Shown piece after piece: positions 53,561 to 61,999 of a stretch of DNA of 64,000 nt (positions are counted from its first letter, which is position 1; each line of letters begins with the position of its first letter). The DNA is taken from positions 1,116,001 through 1,180,000 of the forward strand of contig NZ_CP026101.1 in NCBI RefSeq assembly GCF_002902945.1. Direction: 5' to 3'. The DNA is from Paraburkholderia caribensis (GTDB lineage: Bacteria > Pseudomonadota > Gammaproteobacteria > Burkholderiales > Burkholderiaceae). Under the pieces are notes generated by a model, which was given only the letters and a program-made list of their open reading frames with translations, had not been told where the DNA came from and ran no database searches. The position numbers and the translations under genes are program-made.

Positions 53561-55135
53561 TCAGTGGGCGGCCGGCGTGCCGGTCGAGGCGCCGTTCATT
53601 GCGCTGGCGGTGGCTTTGTCGTCCGGTTTCACGCTGTCGCTCTTCTTGCCCTTGCCATGCGCGGGCAACACATCCTTTTGCGAAGGGCCGTCCGACGGGT
53701 CGATCACGCCGCCGCCCAACGCCGTCACGAGCGTCGCGTGCGCCTGCAACTGTCCGGCCTGCACCTTCGCGACGCCTTCCTGCGCGCGCAACAGCTGCGT
53801 TTGCGCGATCAGCACGTTCACGTAGTCGGTCAGGCCGCGTCGATAGCCTTCGCGCGCGAGCTGATAGGTCTTGTTCGCCGTCGCGACGGATCGCTGCGCG
53901 TCCTTCAGCTGGGTATCGAGTGAGCGCATCCGCACGACCTGGTCGGCGATTTCCTTCAGCGCACCGACGATCGACTGGTTGTACTGCTCGACGGCCACGT
54001 CGTAGCCCGCCGCCGCCGCGCCGAGTTGCGAGCGCAGGCGTCCGCCCGTGAAGATGGGCAGCGACAGCGCCGGGCCCGCCGTCCAGCCGCCTGCCTGCGA
54101 TTTCAGGAAGCCGAACAGCGGCCCCATCGCCGCATAGCCGCCGACGGACGCGAGCAGATCGATATTCGGATAGAAGTCCGCCTTTGCGACATCGATGCCG
54201 CGCGCCTGCGCAGCGACCGTCCAGCGCGCCGCGACGATATCGGGGCGATGGCCGATCAGCTCGGCGGGCATCGTCGACGGCAGACCCGCGAAGGCGGACA
54301 GCGCAAGCTGCGGGCGCGCGATCGAATCGCCCGCGCCGGGGCCTTTGCCCGCGAGCGCGGCCAACTGGTTGCGGCCGAGCGCGATTTCTTCTTCGAGCGC
54401 GTCGATCTGGCGTTCGTACTCGGGCAGCGGCGTTTCCGCCTGCGCGACTTCGAGCTGCGTGCCGATGCCGCCTTTCAGCCGCCGGTTGGCCAGCGCGGCG
54501 ACCTGTTCCTGCTGTTCGAGCGTCTGTTTCGCGATATCGAGCAGCGCGTAGTTCAGCGACATTTCGATATAGGCGCGCACGATATTCGCCTGAAGCTCCA
54601 GCTGCGCGGCCCGGTAATCGGCGGCACGTGCGTGCGCGATATCGAGTGCTTCCTCAGCGGCGTTCTTGTCCTTGCCCCACAGATCGAGGTGATACGACAG
54701 GCCGAGTTCAGCCGTGTTGTTCCACGACTGCTGGCCGGCCAGTTCGCCCGGACCATAGAAGACGTTGTCCGGCCACTGCTTGCGCTGGATCTGCATGCTG
54801 CCGTTCACCTGCGGCAGCAGCGCGGACTTCGCGACGCCCGCGAACGACTGTGCCTCGCGTACGCGCGCCTGCGCCGCCGCGAGCGTCGGACTGCCCGCTT
54901 GCGCCTGTTCGATCCACGCGTTCAGTTGCGGATCGTTATAGGCGCGCCACCAGTCGGCGGCGGGCCATTGCGCATCGGTATTGGCCGCGCGGATCGCGGC
55001 GCCGACGTCCAGCGAGGCGGGCTCCGTACTGGTCGATTGGGGCGCGATGTGTCCCGTGCTCGCGCAGCCGGCGATTATCAACGAGATCGTAAGAACCGAC
55101 AGCGCGGTGATCCCTTTCGTTACCGGAAACTGCAC
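53561..55135 (-). CDS. Outer-membrane efflux lipoprotein (NodT/OprM family)
   Basis: A 524-residue TolC-like channel. The N-terminus has a lipoprotein signal with the lipobox LIIAGC, acylated cysteine at residue 24. Two OEP repeats follow: first AWIEQAQAGSPTLAAAQARVREAQ, second LELQANIVRAYIEMSLNYALLDI. The C-terminal tail beyond GLTDYVNVLIAQTQLLRAQEG is long, polar and Lys/Ser-rich (HGKGKKSDSVKPDDKATAS), longer than usual. First gene of the efflux operon, it would connect the HlyD/FUSC complex to the outside. Confidence 0.93.
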   Translation of the reverse strand: MQFPVTKGITALSVLTISLIIAGCASTGHIAPQSTSTEPASLDVGAAIRAANTDAQWPAADWWRAYNDPQLNAWIEQAQAGSPTLAAAQARVREAQSFAGVAKSALLPQVNGSMQIQRKQWPDNVFYGPGELAGQQSWNNTAELGLSYHLDLWGKDKNAAEEALDIAHARAADYRAAQLELQANIVRAYIEMSLNYALLDIAKQTLEQQEQVAALANRRLKGGIGTQLEVAQAETPLPEYERQIDALEEEIALGRNQLAALAGKGPGAGDSIARPQLALSAFAGLPSTMPAELIGHRPDIVAARWTVAAQARGIDVAKADFYPNIDLLASVGGYAAMGPLFGFLKSQAGGWTAGPALSLPIFTGGRLRSQLGAAAAGYDVAVEQYNQSIVGALKEIADQVVRMRSLDTQLKDAQRSVATANKTYQLAREGYRRGLTDYVNVLIAQTQLLRAQEGVAKVQAGQLQAHATLVTALGGGVIDPSDGPSQKDVLPAHGKGKKSDSVKPDDKATASAMNGASTGTPAAH

Positions 55136-55172
55136 GATTTGCTCCCCAATTGGCTATAGAACCTTGTAGGGG

Positions 55173-55201
55173 ATTATATTTTTCGATCAATTAGCGAATA
55201 A
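55173..55201 (-). promoter_or_regulatory. Candidate promoter of the efflux operon
   Basis: On the minus strand a perfect TATAAT (55178-55173) lies 17 bases from TTATTC (55201-55196). The poor -35 and adjacent upstream dyad suggest activator dependence. Confidence 0.5.
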
Positions 55202-55202
55202 C

Positions 55203-55229
55203 CCGTAAGGGTGTAACGCATACTTACGG
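55203..55229. promoter_or_regulatory. Candidate LysR-type operator CCGTAAG-N13-CTTACGG
   Basis: A perfect 7-base dyad with a 13-base spacer, directly upstream of the efflux operon -35 and 70 bases before the divergent LysR start. The placement (centre about 50 bases from the expected transcription start) suits a LysR activator. Confidence 0.55.
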
Positions 55230-55298
55230 AGAATGAGATAATCGCCTTTCCAAATCGTGCAACAATCCTTCCCGTACTGAAAGATTTGGGTGTAAATC

Positions 55299-56237
55299 AT
55301 GGATACGCTTCAGAACATGCGCGTATTTGTCCGTGTCGTCGAGGCGGGCAGCTTCACGGGCGCGGCCCAGCATCTGAACACGACGACGGCTTACGCGTCG
55401 CGCGCCGTGTCCGATCTGGAGGCGCATTTGCGCACGCGTCTGTTGAATCGCACGACGCGCCGCATCGCGCTCACGGAGGCGGGCGAGCGCTATCTGCAAC
55501 GCTGCGAGCAGATTCTTGCCTACGTCGACCAGGCTGAAGCCGAGGCCAGCGACGCGCACGCGCGTCCGTCGGGCAAGCTGAAGGTCCACGCCATGACGAG
55601 CTTCGGCCAGCACTACGTGGTGCCTGCCGTGAGCCGCTATCAGCAGCGTTATCCCGATGTGCATCTCGAACTGACACTCGCGCAGCGCATGCCCGATCTG
55701 CTCGACGAAGGCTACGACGTCGCCGTCGTGCTTGCGCAGAGCTTGCCCGATTCGGGGCTTGTCTCGCAGCGCCTTGGCAGCGCGTTCAGCGTGGTGGTTG
55801 CGTCGCCGGATTACCTGGAGCGCAACGGCGTGCCGCAGACGCTGTCCGATTTGCGCGGCCACACCTGCCTGCAGATGATCACGCCCGTGATGCCCGCCGA
55901 CGAATGGACCTTCGACGGCCCGAACGGACAGGAGACGCTGCATCTGGGCGCGTCCACTTTCCAGATCAACGTCGCGGAAGCGATGGCCGTGGCGGTGCGC
56001 GAAGGCATGGGCGTTGCCGTGTTGCCGATCTATTCGGCCATTGCCGGCCTGCGCAGCGGCGAACTCGTGTGGATTCTTCCCGAATATATCTCGCAGGAAA
56101 TGAACGTGTACGCGTTGTACCCGTCGCGGCAGTATCTGGACGCGAAGATCCGCACGTGGGTCGAGTTTCTGCGCGACGAACTGCCGCCGACGCTCGCCGC
56201 CGATCAGGCCGAACTGCGCAAGTTCGCGCGCACTTGA
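55299..56237 (+). CDS. LysR-family regulator of the efflux operon (AaeR-like)
   Basis: A 312-residue LysR regulator. The winged helix is MDTLQNMRVFVRVVEAGSFTGAAQHLNTTTAYASRAVSDLEAHLRTRL, then NRTTRRIALTEAGERYLQRCE. The effector domain begins at GKLKVHAMTSFGQHYVVPAVSRYQQRYP. It belongs to the subgroup with AaeR-like members that sense aromatic acids. It is divergent from the outer-membrane lipoprotein/FUSC/HlyD operon, and the 163-base gap holds the CCGTAAG dyad. Regulation of that operon is strongly suggested by position but not shown. Confidence 0.9.
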   Translation: MDTLQNMRVFVRVVEAGSFTGAAQHLNTTTAYASRAVSDLEAHLRTRLLNRTTRRIALTEAGERYLQRCEQILAYVDQAEAEASDAHARPSGKLKVHAMTSFGQHYVVPAVSRYQQRYPDVHLELTLAQRMPDLLDEGYDVAVVLAQSLPDSGLVSQRLGSAFSVVVASPDYLERNGVPQTLSDLRGHTCLQMITPVMPADEWTFDGPNGQETLHLGASTFQINVAEAMAVAVREGMGVAVLPIYSAIAGLRSGELVWILPEYISQEMNVYALYPSRQYLDAKIRTWVEFLRDELPPTLAADQAELRKFART

Positions 56238-56407
56238 AATAGTGCGCGCCCGGCGCGATATGGATGGAGCAGCCTTTTGACGGACTGTTACATCCCGCTG
56301 CCGCGTCGCAACACTTCCTTACTTTCTCGCGGCATCGGGTTTGCTAACGTGTCATTCAGGCCGGCATCTTTCGGCACGCAAGCACATCTGGAATCGAAGA
56401 GGACACC

Positions 56408-56569
56408 ATGGATACCAACCTGCTGATGATCGGCGTCGCCGTCATGCTCGGACTGATCGGCGTCGCGGCGTCACGCGATCTGCTGCGACGCCTGCGGCCG
56501 CAGCCGCGTCTCGTGCCGATCCGGATCGACGAGCGGCAGCGTCGCTCGCAAGATATGCGCGGGCGTTGA
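56408..56569 (+). CDS. 53-residue membrane protein, unknown function
   Basis: A short gene with a strong ribosome site (GAGGACACC before ATG). The product MDTNLLMIGVAVMLGLIGVA has one hydrophobic helix, followed by a very basic tail (SRDLLRRLRPQPR, then RIDERQRRSQDMRGR). This suggests an inner-membrane anchor with a positively charged cytoplasmic end. I do not recognise a family. It converges with the phosphoesterase gene 17 bases further on. Coding status is supported by the ribosome site and composition only. Confidence 0.6.
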   Translation: MDTNLLMIGVAVMLGLIGVAASRDLLRRLRPQPRLVPIRIDERQRRSQDMRGR

Positions 56570-56586
56570 TTCTCCGCTTTCACGCC

Positions 56587-57420
56587 TCAGACCTCGACCA
56601 CCTTGTCCCACGCGAACGCCGCGTTTTCGAGCGCGCGCGTGCGCCGGTCGAGATAGCCGCGCGGATTGCACACGACGCGCGTGCTGTTTTCGACGTAATC
56701 GAATGCCGTATGCGTATGGCCGTGCACCCACAGCGTCACGGGCGCGCGTACCAGCGACGGCAGATCGTTGACGAACCCCGCTGACACGACATCGTCCGCA
56801 TAACGCTCGGCGAGACTGCGCCGGTGCGGCGCGTGGTGTGTGACGACGATCGTCCGGCCCGCGAACGGCTTCGTCAGTTCCGCTTCCAGCCACGCGCGCG
56901 CGCGACGGTGAAGCGCGATCGTATCGGCGGGCGTCAGGTTGCGCGGCGTGTTGTCCTGCAGCGTGCCTTGCACACCCAGATCGTTTCCCGCTGTCCACGT
57001 CACCTGAATCAGCCCGCGATAATCGAGCATCACGCGCTCAGCCGCCGCGATCGACGCCGCGTGCGATGCTTCATCGTTGCCGTAAAGGTCGAAGTCGGTC
57101 CACAGCGTCGTGCCGAGCACGCGCCACTGTCCGAGCGGATCGACGAGCGTCGCGTTGTTGAGAAAGTGCACGTTGTCGACGCTCGCGGCGGCGTCGTGCA
57201 TCGCCGCTTCGAGCGCGCCGAACTCGCCGTCGTAATACTCGTGGTTGCCCGGCACGTAGACGACGGGCACCGCGCCGTCGAAAGTTTCGGCGGCCCAGCG
57301 CAGCCCTTCGGCGTGGTTGTGAATGTCGCCTGCCAGCACGACCAGATCGGCGTCCGCGTGCGGAATGATTTCCGGCTGGTCGGATTCGAGATGCAGATCG
57401 GACAGCACGCGAATTTTCAT
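56587..57420 (-). CDS. Calcineurin-type metallophosphoesterase
   Basis: A 277-residue hydrolase with a full set of metal-binding motifs: SDLHLE (Asp8, His10), AGDIHNH (Asp32), PGNHEYYDG (Asn59, His60), VVTHHAPH, and WVHGHTHTAFDY. Such cytoplasmic enzymes hydrolyse phosphomono- or diesters using two metals; the substrate of this branch is not known. The sequence seems complete. It begins 27 bases after the stop of the FAD oxidoreductase gene in the same direction, so they may be cotranscribed. Confidence 0.9.
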   Translation of the reverse strand: MKIRVLSDLHLESDQPEIIPHADADLVVLAGDIHNHAEGLRWAAETFDGAVPVVYVPGNHEYYDGEFGALEAAMHDAAASVDNVHFLNNATLVDPLGQWRVLGTTLWTDFDLYGNDEASHAASIAAAERVMLDYRGLIQVTWTAGNDLGVQGTLQDNTPRNLTPADTIALHRRARAWLEAELTKPFAGRTIVVTHHAPHRRSLAERYADDVVSAGFVNDLPSLVRAPVTLWVHGHTHTAFDYVENSTRVVCNPRGYLDRRTRALENAAFAWDKVVEV

Positions 57421-57447
57421 GGACGCCTCTCTTCGATACCAATGCTG

Positions 57448-58875
57448 TTAGCGTAGCACCTTGCCGGGATTCATCAGGTTCAGCGGATCGAATGCGGCTT
57501 TCAGGGTCTTCATCAGACGCACTTCGACATCCGATTTGTAATGCGCCGATTCGTCGATCTTCAACTGGCCGATGCCATGCTCCGCGCTGATGCTGCCGCG
57601 ATGCCGATGCACGCTGTCGTAGACGATCTGATTCATCGTGCTCTGGTACTGGGCGAGAAACTGCTTCGGATTGCCGCCTTCGGGCGCCTGCACGTTGTAA
57701 TGCAGATTGCCGTCGCCGAGATGACCGAACGTCACCATCCGCGCGCCGGGCGCGGCCTTCGCGATCAGCGCATCCGTTTCTTCGATGAAATGGCCGATCC
57801 GCGAAATCGGCACGGCGATATCGTGCTTGATGTTCAGCCCTTCCTCGGCCTGCGCCAGCGGAATATGCTCGCGCAGATTCCAGAATGCCTGCGTCTGCGC
57901 GAGATTTTCCGCGACCACGGCGTCTTCGACGTGACCGCTTTCGAGCGCGGCTTCCATCATCCGCTCGAAGAGTGCGCGCGCGTGCTCTTCGCTTTCGCTA
58001 TCCGATAGTTCGAGCAGCACGATCTGCGCGTGCGGTTCGGCGAACGGATAGCGCATCTGCGGGAAGTGCCGGTTCACGAGACGCAGGCAGAAATCCGACA
58101 TCAGCTCGAAGCCCGTCAGAAGCGGTCCGGCGTGACGCTGCGCGAGCGACAGAAAGTCCAGCGCAGCATGCGCCGAAGGCAGCGCGGCGAGCGCGGTCAC
58201 GCGTGCGGCCGGCTGCGGATGCAGTTTCATCACGGCCGCCGTGATGATGCCGAGCGTGCCTTCCGCGCCGATGAAGAGGTCGCGCAGATCGTAGCCCGTG
58301 TTGTCCTTGCGCAGGCCGCGCAGTCCGTCCCACAGTTCGCCTTGTGGCGTCACCACTTCCAGCCCGAGGCACAGTTCGCGCGTGTTGCCATAGCGCAATA
58401 CGCCTGTGCCGCCCGCGTTCGTCGACAGATTGCCGCCGATCGTGCAACTGCCTTGCGCCGCGAGGCTCAGCGGGAACAGGCGTGCCGCCGCTTCGGCGCG
58501 CGCCTGTACGTCGGCCAGCACGACGCCGGCTTCGACGGTGATCGTGTTGTTGTGCGGGTCGACGTCGCGCACGCGATTGAGCCGCCGGAGGCTCAGCACC
58601 GCTTGCGCGCCGCTGGTATCGGGCGTGGCGCCGCCCGCGAGGCCTGTATTGCCGCCTTGCGGCACGATCGAGACACGATGTTGGTTCGCAAGCCGCACGA
58701 TCGCGGCGACTTCTTCAGCCGTCGACGGGCATAGCACCGCGCATGCGCTGCCTGTGTAGCGGCGGCGCCAGTCGGTGAGGTAGGGCGTGGTGTCGTGCGG
58801 ATCGGTAAGGACGTGCGCGGCGCCGATCGCGTCGACGCACGCGGCGATGAAGTTCGATGAAGCGGCGGAGTTCAT
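57448..58875 (-). CDS. FAD-binding oxidoreductase, D-2-hydroxyacid dehydrogenase type
   Basis: A 475-residue flavoprotein of the PCMH/VAO type (GlcD, D-lactate and D-2-hydroxyglutarate dehydrogenases). The FAD-binding domain has VLCPSTAEEVAAIVRLANQH, VPQGGNTGLAGGATPD, and GNLSTNAGGTGVLRYGNTRELCLGLEVV, then GAEGTLGIITAAVMKL. The C-terminal cap domain has GHLGDGNLHYNV and SISAEHGIGQLK, with metal- and substrate-binding His residues. It would oxidise a D-2-hydroxyacid to the 2-oxoacid, passing electrons to a quinone or flavoprotein. The exact acid is uncertain. Confidence 0.9.
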   Translation of the reverse strand: MNSAASSNFIAACVDAIGAAHVLTDPHDTTPYLTDWRRRYTGSACAVLCPSTAEEVAAIVRLANQHRVSIVPQGGNTGLAGGATPDTSGAQAVLSLRRLNRVRDVDPHNNTITVEAGVVLADVQARAEAAARLFPLSLAAQGSCTIGGNLSTNAGGTGVLRYGNTRELCLGLEVVTPQGELWDGLRGLRKDNTGYDLRDLFIGAEGTLGIITAAVMKLHPQPAARVTALAALPSAHAALDFLSLAQRHAGPLLTGFELMSDFCLRLVNRHFPQMRYPFAEPHAQIVLLELSDSESEEHARALFERMMEAALESGHVEDAVVAENLAQTQAFWNLREHIPLAQAEEGLNIKHDIAVPISRIGHFIEETDALIAKAAPGARMVTFGHLGDGNLHYNVQAPEGGNPKQFLAQYQSTMNQIVYDSVHRHRGSISAEHGIGQLKIDESAHYKSDVEVRLMKTLKAAFDPLNLMNPGKVLR

Positions 58876-59005
58876 GAATGGTCGGTCAGAGCGGGTAGGG
58901 CGTGTTCGAATGGTGCGTGGTTGATTCGACGCTGACGGTTGACGCAGGTTGCGATGCATGGGATGCGCAGCGCGGCCGGGGCTGTGACCGCGCTGCGCCT
59001 GTCGA

Positions 59006-59434
59006 TCAGACGGGGCCGCTGGCTGCGCCGCTTTCGCTGCGCGCACGGCGCTTCGCTGCACGCTTGAACGGCGCGACATAGACGAGCGCGCAGACGAAGA
59101 ACGCGGCGGCGAGGACCGCCTCGCACCAGCCGAGCCGGGCGCTCGGGCCGCGATCCGACATGCCGCGCACGATGCCTTCCATCAGATACAGCAGGCTCAG
59201 CATCGACGCCCATTGCAGCGTATAGAGGCGCTTGCGCCACACGCCGGGCAGCGCGAGCAGCAGCGGCGCGGCCTTGAGCACGAACAGCGAGCCGCCCGCG
59301 CGTAACGGCGCGAGCCACCATTCCCACGCGACGCACAGCGCAATCAGCGCAACGAGCGCAACCAGCGCGCCCGTTGCGGCGGCGCGGTTGCCTTGCGCGC
59401 TGTCACGGCCCGATGCGTCGCGCGCTGGATTCAT
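59006..59434 (-). CDS. DUF2069 membrane protein
   Basis: A 142-residue inner-membrane protein with about four hydrophobic segments (ALVALVALIALCVAWEWWLAP, SLFVLKAAPLLLALPGVW, YTLQWASMLSLLYLMEGIVRG, EAVLAAAFFVCALVYVAPF). The KAAPLLLALPGVWRKRLYTLQWASMLSLLYLMEG stretch is typical of DUF2069, and the C-terminal tail is basic. Its ATG overlaps the wrbA-type gene stop (ATGA), so the two are translationally coupled. Function unknown. Confidence 0.85.
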   Translation of the reverse strand: MNPARDASGRDSAQGNRAAATGALVALVALIALCVAWEWWLAPLRAGGSLFVLKAAPLLLALPGVWRKRLYTLQWASMLSLLYLMEGIVRGMSDRGPSARLGWCEAVLAAAFFVCALVYVAPFKRAAKRRARSESGAASGPV

Positions 59435-60039
59435 GGGCGCTCGCTCATCGACGCCGCCGTGCGCGCAATCCGCGCGCCAAGCGCAACGGCGAGCGTTTTC
59501 TCGTCGGCGGAAATGCCGTGGCCCGCCGAGTCCGCACGCGCGAAGTGGGACGCGCCATACGGCGTGCCGCCTGTTTGCGTCGTGGTGAGCGTGGTTTCGG
59601 TGTAAGGAATGCCGAGGATCAGCATGCCGTGATGCAGGAGCGGCAGCATCATGGACAGCAGCGTCGTTTCCTGGCCGCCGTGCAGGCTGCCCGTCGACGT
59701 GAACACGCAGGCCGGCTTCCCGGCGAGCGCGCCCGACAGCCACTGGGGCGTCGTGCCGTCGAGGAAGTACTTGAGCGGCGCGGCCATGTTGCCGAAGCGG
59801 GTCGGCGAGCCGAGCGCGAGGCCCGCGCACTCTTCGAGATCGCGCAGTTCCACGTACGGTGGGCCTTCTGCGGGAATGTCGGGTTGCGTGGCTTCGCAAA
59901 CCGTCGAAACGGGTGGCACCGTGCGCACACGCGCTTGCATGCCGGAAACGCTGTCGACGCCGTGCGCGATGGCCAGCGCGAGTTCGCGCGTGGCGCCGTG
60001 CCGGCTGTAGTAAAGCACGAGGATGTCTTTCATAGGCAT
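59431..60039 (-). CDS. NAD(P)H:quinone oxidoreductase, WrbA family
   Basis: A 202-residue flavodoxin-fold enzyme of the WrbA type, reducing quinones by two electrons with FMN. The FMN phosphate-binding loop is LYYSRHGATRELALAIAHG, then LALGSPTRFGNMAAPLKYFLDGT, VFTSTGSLHGGQETTLLSMMLPLLHHGMLILGIPY and GGTPYGASHFA. All agree with the family. The start at 60039 or two codons later is possible. It is followed by DUF2069 with a four-base overlap. Confidence 0.92.
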   Translation of the reverse strand: MPMKDILVLYYSRHGATRELALAIAHGVDSVSGMQARVRTVPPVSTVCEATQPDIPAEGPPYVELRDLEECAGLALGSPTRFGNMAAPLKYFLDGTTPQWLSGALAGKPACVFTSTGSLHGGQETTLLSMMLPLLHHGMLILGIPYTETTLTTTQTGGTPYGASHFARADSAGHGISADEKTLAVALGARIARTAASMSERP

Positions 60040-60139
60040 TGGCAGTGAACGGGTATTATAGGGGTGGGTTCGCTGGCGGTGCCGCGAGATTGGCGACGCG
60101 CCCGATGCCGGCGCGTGCATTGAAGTGGAGGAGGTCGGT

Positions 60140-61459
60140 TTGTTGTCCAGGTTGCGTCTCGATCTCGACGCGCTCAAGCGCCTCGCGGAGTTTGCCGCGA
60201 AGCGCAGCGGCGAGGATCGCATTCCTCAGGTGGCGGGCAGTCTCACCTTCACGACGATGCTTTCGCTGGTGCCGCTCGCGACGGTCGCGTTTGCGCTGTT
60301 CACCGCGTTTCCGATCTTCGCGCAATTCCAGATGTCCCTGCAGACCTTTCTCGCCGACCATCTGATGCCCGACCAGGTCAGCAGCCAGATCTTCAAATAC
60401 CTGAATCAGTTCGCATCGAAGGCGAAGGGGCTGACCACGGTCGGCATGATCATTTTGTTCGTCACGTCCGTGATGACGATGATGACGATCGAATCCGCGT
60501 TCAACGTGATCTGGCGCGTGCGCAAGGCGCGCCCGTTCGCGCAGCGCGTGCTGGTCTACTGGTCGATCCTGACTCTCGGGCCGATTCTGATCGGCGTGAG
60601 CCTGTCGATCTCTTCCTATCTGTTCACGCAGTCCATGACTTACACGGCTGCGCAGCGCATCACGCCGCTGATCGAATGGGCGCTGGCGGGCGCTGCGTTG
60701 CCGCTGACGGTGCTCGCGTTCACGCTGATGTATGTGTTCGTGCCGAACTGCCGGGTGGAATGGCGCGATGCCATCGTAGGCGGTGTGACGGCCGCCATCG
60801 CGTTCGAACTCGCCAAGCGCGGCTTCGGTTTCTACATCCGGCGCATTCCGACCTATACGGCCGTGTATGGCGCGTTCGCCGTCGTGCCGCTCTTTCTCCT
60901 GTGGATGTACCTGAGCTGGTTCATCACCCTCGCGGGCGCGATGATCGCGTCGGCGCTGCCGGCGATCCGCACCGGGCAATTCCACCGTCCCGATTTTCCG
61001 GGCAGCGATCTGCTCGACTCGCTCGAATTGCTCGCGCGGCTCGCCGAAGCGCGCGATGCAGGCACACACGGCTACACGGTGCCGGAACTGGCGCGCGCAC
61101 TGCGCCGCGATATGGAAACGACGGTGCGCCTGTTGCAGCGGCTAGAAGCGATCGACTGGATCGTGCAACTCGACGAAAACGGCCAGCGCCCGCGCTTTCT
61201 GCTGATCGCGAACCCGAGCCAGATCACCGTGGAGCGGCTATTCGACCAGTTCGTGATCGACCGCGCGGAACTCGCGTATCAGCTGAATCTCGATTCGACG
61301 CGCGTGGATAGCGCCATGCTGCTTGCCGCGCTCGATAACGACGCGCTCAAGGTGAGCCTCTCGACCTTGCTGGCGGCGCGCGCTGCATCACGCGGCGCCG
61401 GGCAAGCGGATCACGCGGGAGTGGGCGACGCGGCTGCGCTGCCACGACAAACGGCTTGA
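60140..61459 (+). CDS. YihY/BrkB-family inner-membrane protein
   Basis: A 439-residue protein. The N-terminal two-thirds is the YihY (virulence factor BrkB) domain, with six hydrophobic segments, including RIPQVAGSLTFTTMLSLVPLATVAFALFTAFP and IPTYTAVYGAFAVVPLFLLWMYLSWFITLAGA. The C-terminal 130 residues are cytoplasmic and look like a winged-helix part (YTVPELARALRRDMETTVRLLQRLEAIDWI), as in the UPF0761 branch. No ATG exists at the front. A very strong GGAGGAGG at 60127-60134 points to TTG at 60140 (or 60143) as start rather than GTG at 60125. Function unknown. Confidence 0.88.
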   Translation: MLSRLRLDLDALKRLAEFAAKRSGEDRIPQVAGSLTFTTMLSLVPLATVAFALFTAFPIFAQFQMSLQTFLADHLMPDQVSSQIFKYLNQFASKAKGLTTVGMIILFVTSVMTMMTIESAFNVIWRVRKARPFAQRVLVYWSILTLGPILIGVSLSISSYLFTQSMTYTAAQRITPLIEWALAGAALPLTVLAFTLMYVFVPNCRVEWRDAIVGGVTAAIAFELAKRGFGFYIRRIPTYTAVYGAFAVVPLFLLWMYLSWFITLAGAMIASALPAIRTGQFHRPDFPGSDLLDSLELLARLAEARDAGTHGYTVPELARALRRDMETTVRLLQRLEAIDWIVQLDENGQRPRFLLIANPSQITVERLFDQFVIDRAELAYQLNLDSTRVDSAMLLAALDNDALKVSLSTLLAARAASRGAGQADHAGVGDAAALPRQTA

Positions 61460-61526
61460 GCGCCCGGGCACTCGCGCGTGGTGACGCCCGAGCCACGTTG
61501 CGCGTTGCTCCGCTCGCCGCTCGCCG

Positions 61527-61850
61527 CTACAGCGGAATGCGCCCCGTGCAGATGTCCTTGAACATCACCCAGTCGCCCATCAGGCTGTAAATGGGATGTC
61601 GGAACGTCGCCGGCCGGTTCTTCTCGAAGAAGAAATGGCCGACCCACGCAAACCCATACCCGCATATCACGGCGGCTGGCAGCCATAGCCAGTCACCCGT
61701 TGCGAGCGCCATCGCGACGAAGCCGATCACGCCCAGCGATCCGACGAAATGCAGCCGGCGCGACACCGTGTTGCGATGCTCGGTCAGATAGTACGGATAG
61801 AACGCCGCGAAGCTGGCGAAGTGCTCGTCGTGCGTTGTCTGATGGCTCAT
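61527..61850 (-). CDS. DUF962 (Mpo1-like) membrane protein
   Basis: A 107-residue protein matching DUF962: FASFAAFYPYYLTEHRNTVSRRLHFVGSLG, AVICGYGFAWVGHFFFEKNRPATFRHPIYSLMGDWVMF. Conserved His residues (H25, H33-like, and HFFFEKNRP) correspond to the iron-binding residues of yeast Mpo1, a 2-hydroxy-fatty-acid dioxygenase, so an enzymatic role is possible. Two or three short helices suggest membrane location. The ATG at 61850 has GGAG upstream; 61862 is an alternative. Confidence 0.85.
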   Translation of the reverse strand: MSHQTTHDEHFASFAAFYPYYLTEHRNTVSRRLHFVGSLGVIGFVAMALATGDWLWLPAAVICGYGFAWVGHFFFEKNRPATFRHPIYSLMGDWVMFKDICTGRIPL

Positions 61851-61999
61851 GATCGGCTCCATTGCCTGCCTGCGCGAGCGCCGTCGCGCTGCGCAATCCG
61901 CTCAGGCATGGATTAATTGTGCTGCTATCGTCAGACGCGCGCAACCTGGCCATTCGGCATATGTTGCGCGCGCTTCGGGACGGTTAATGTGACGTTTCT

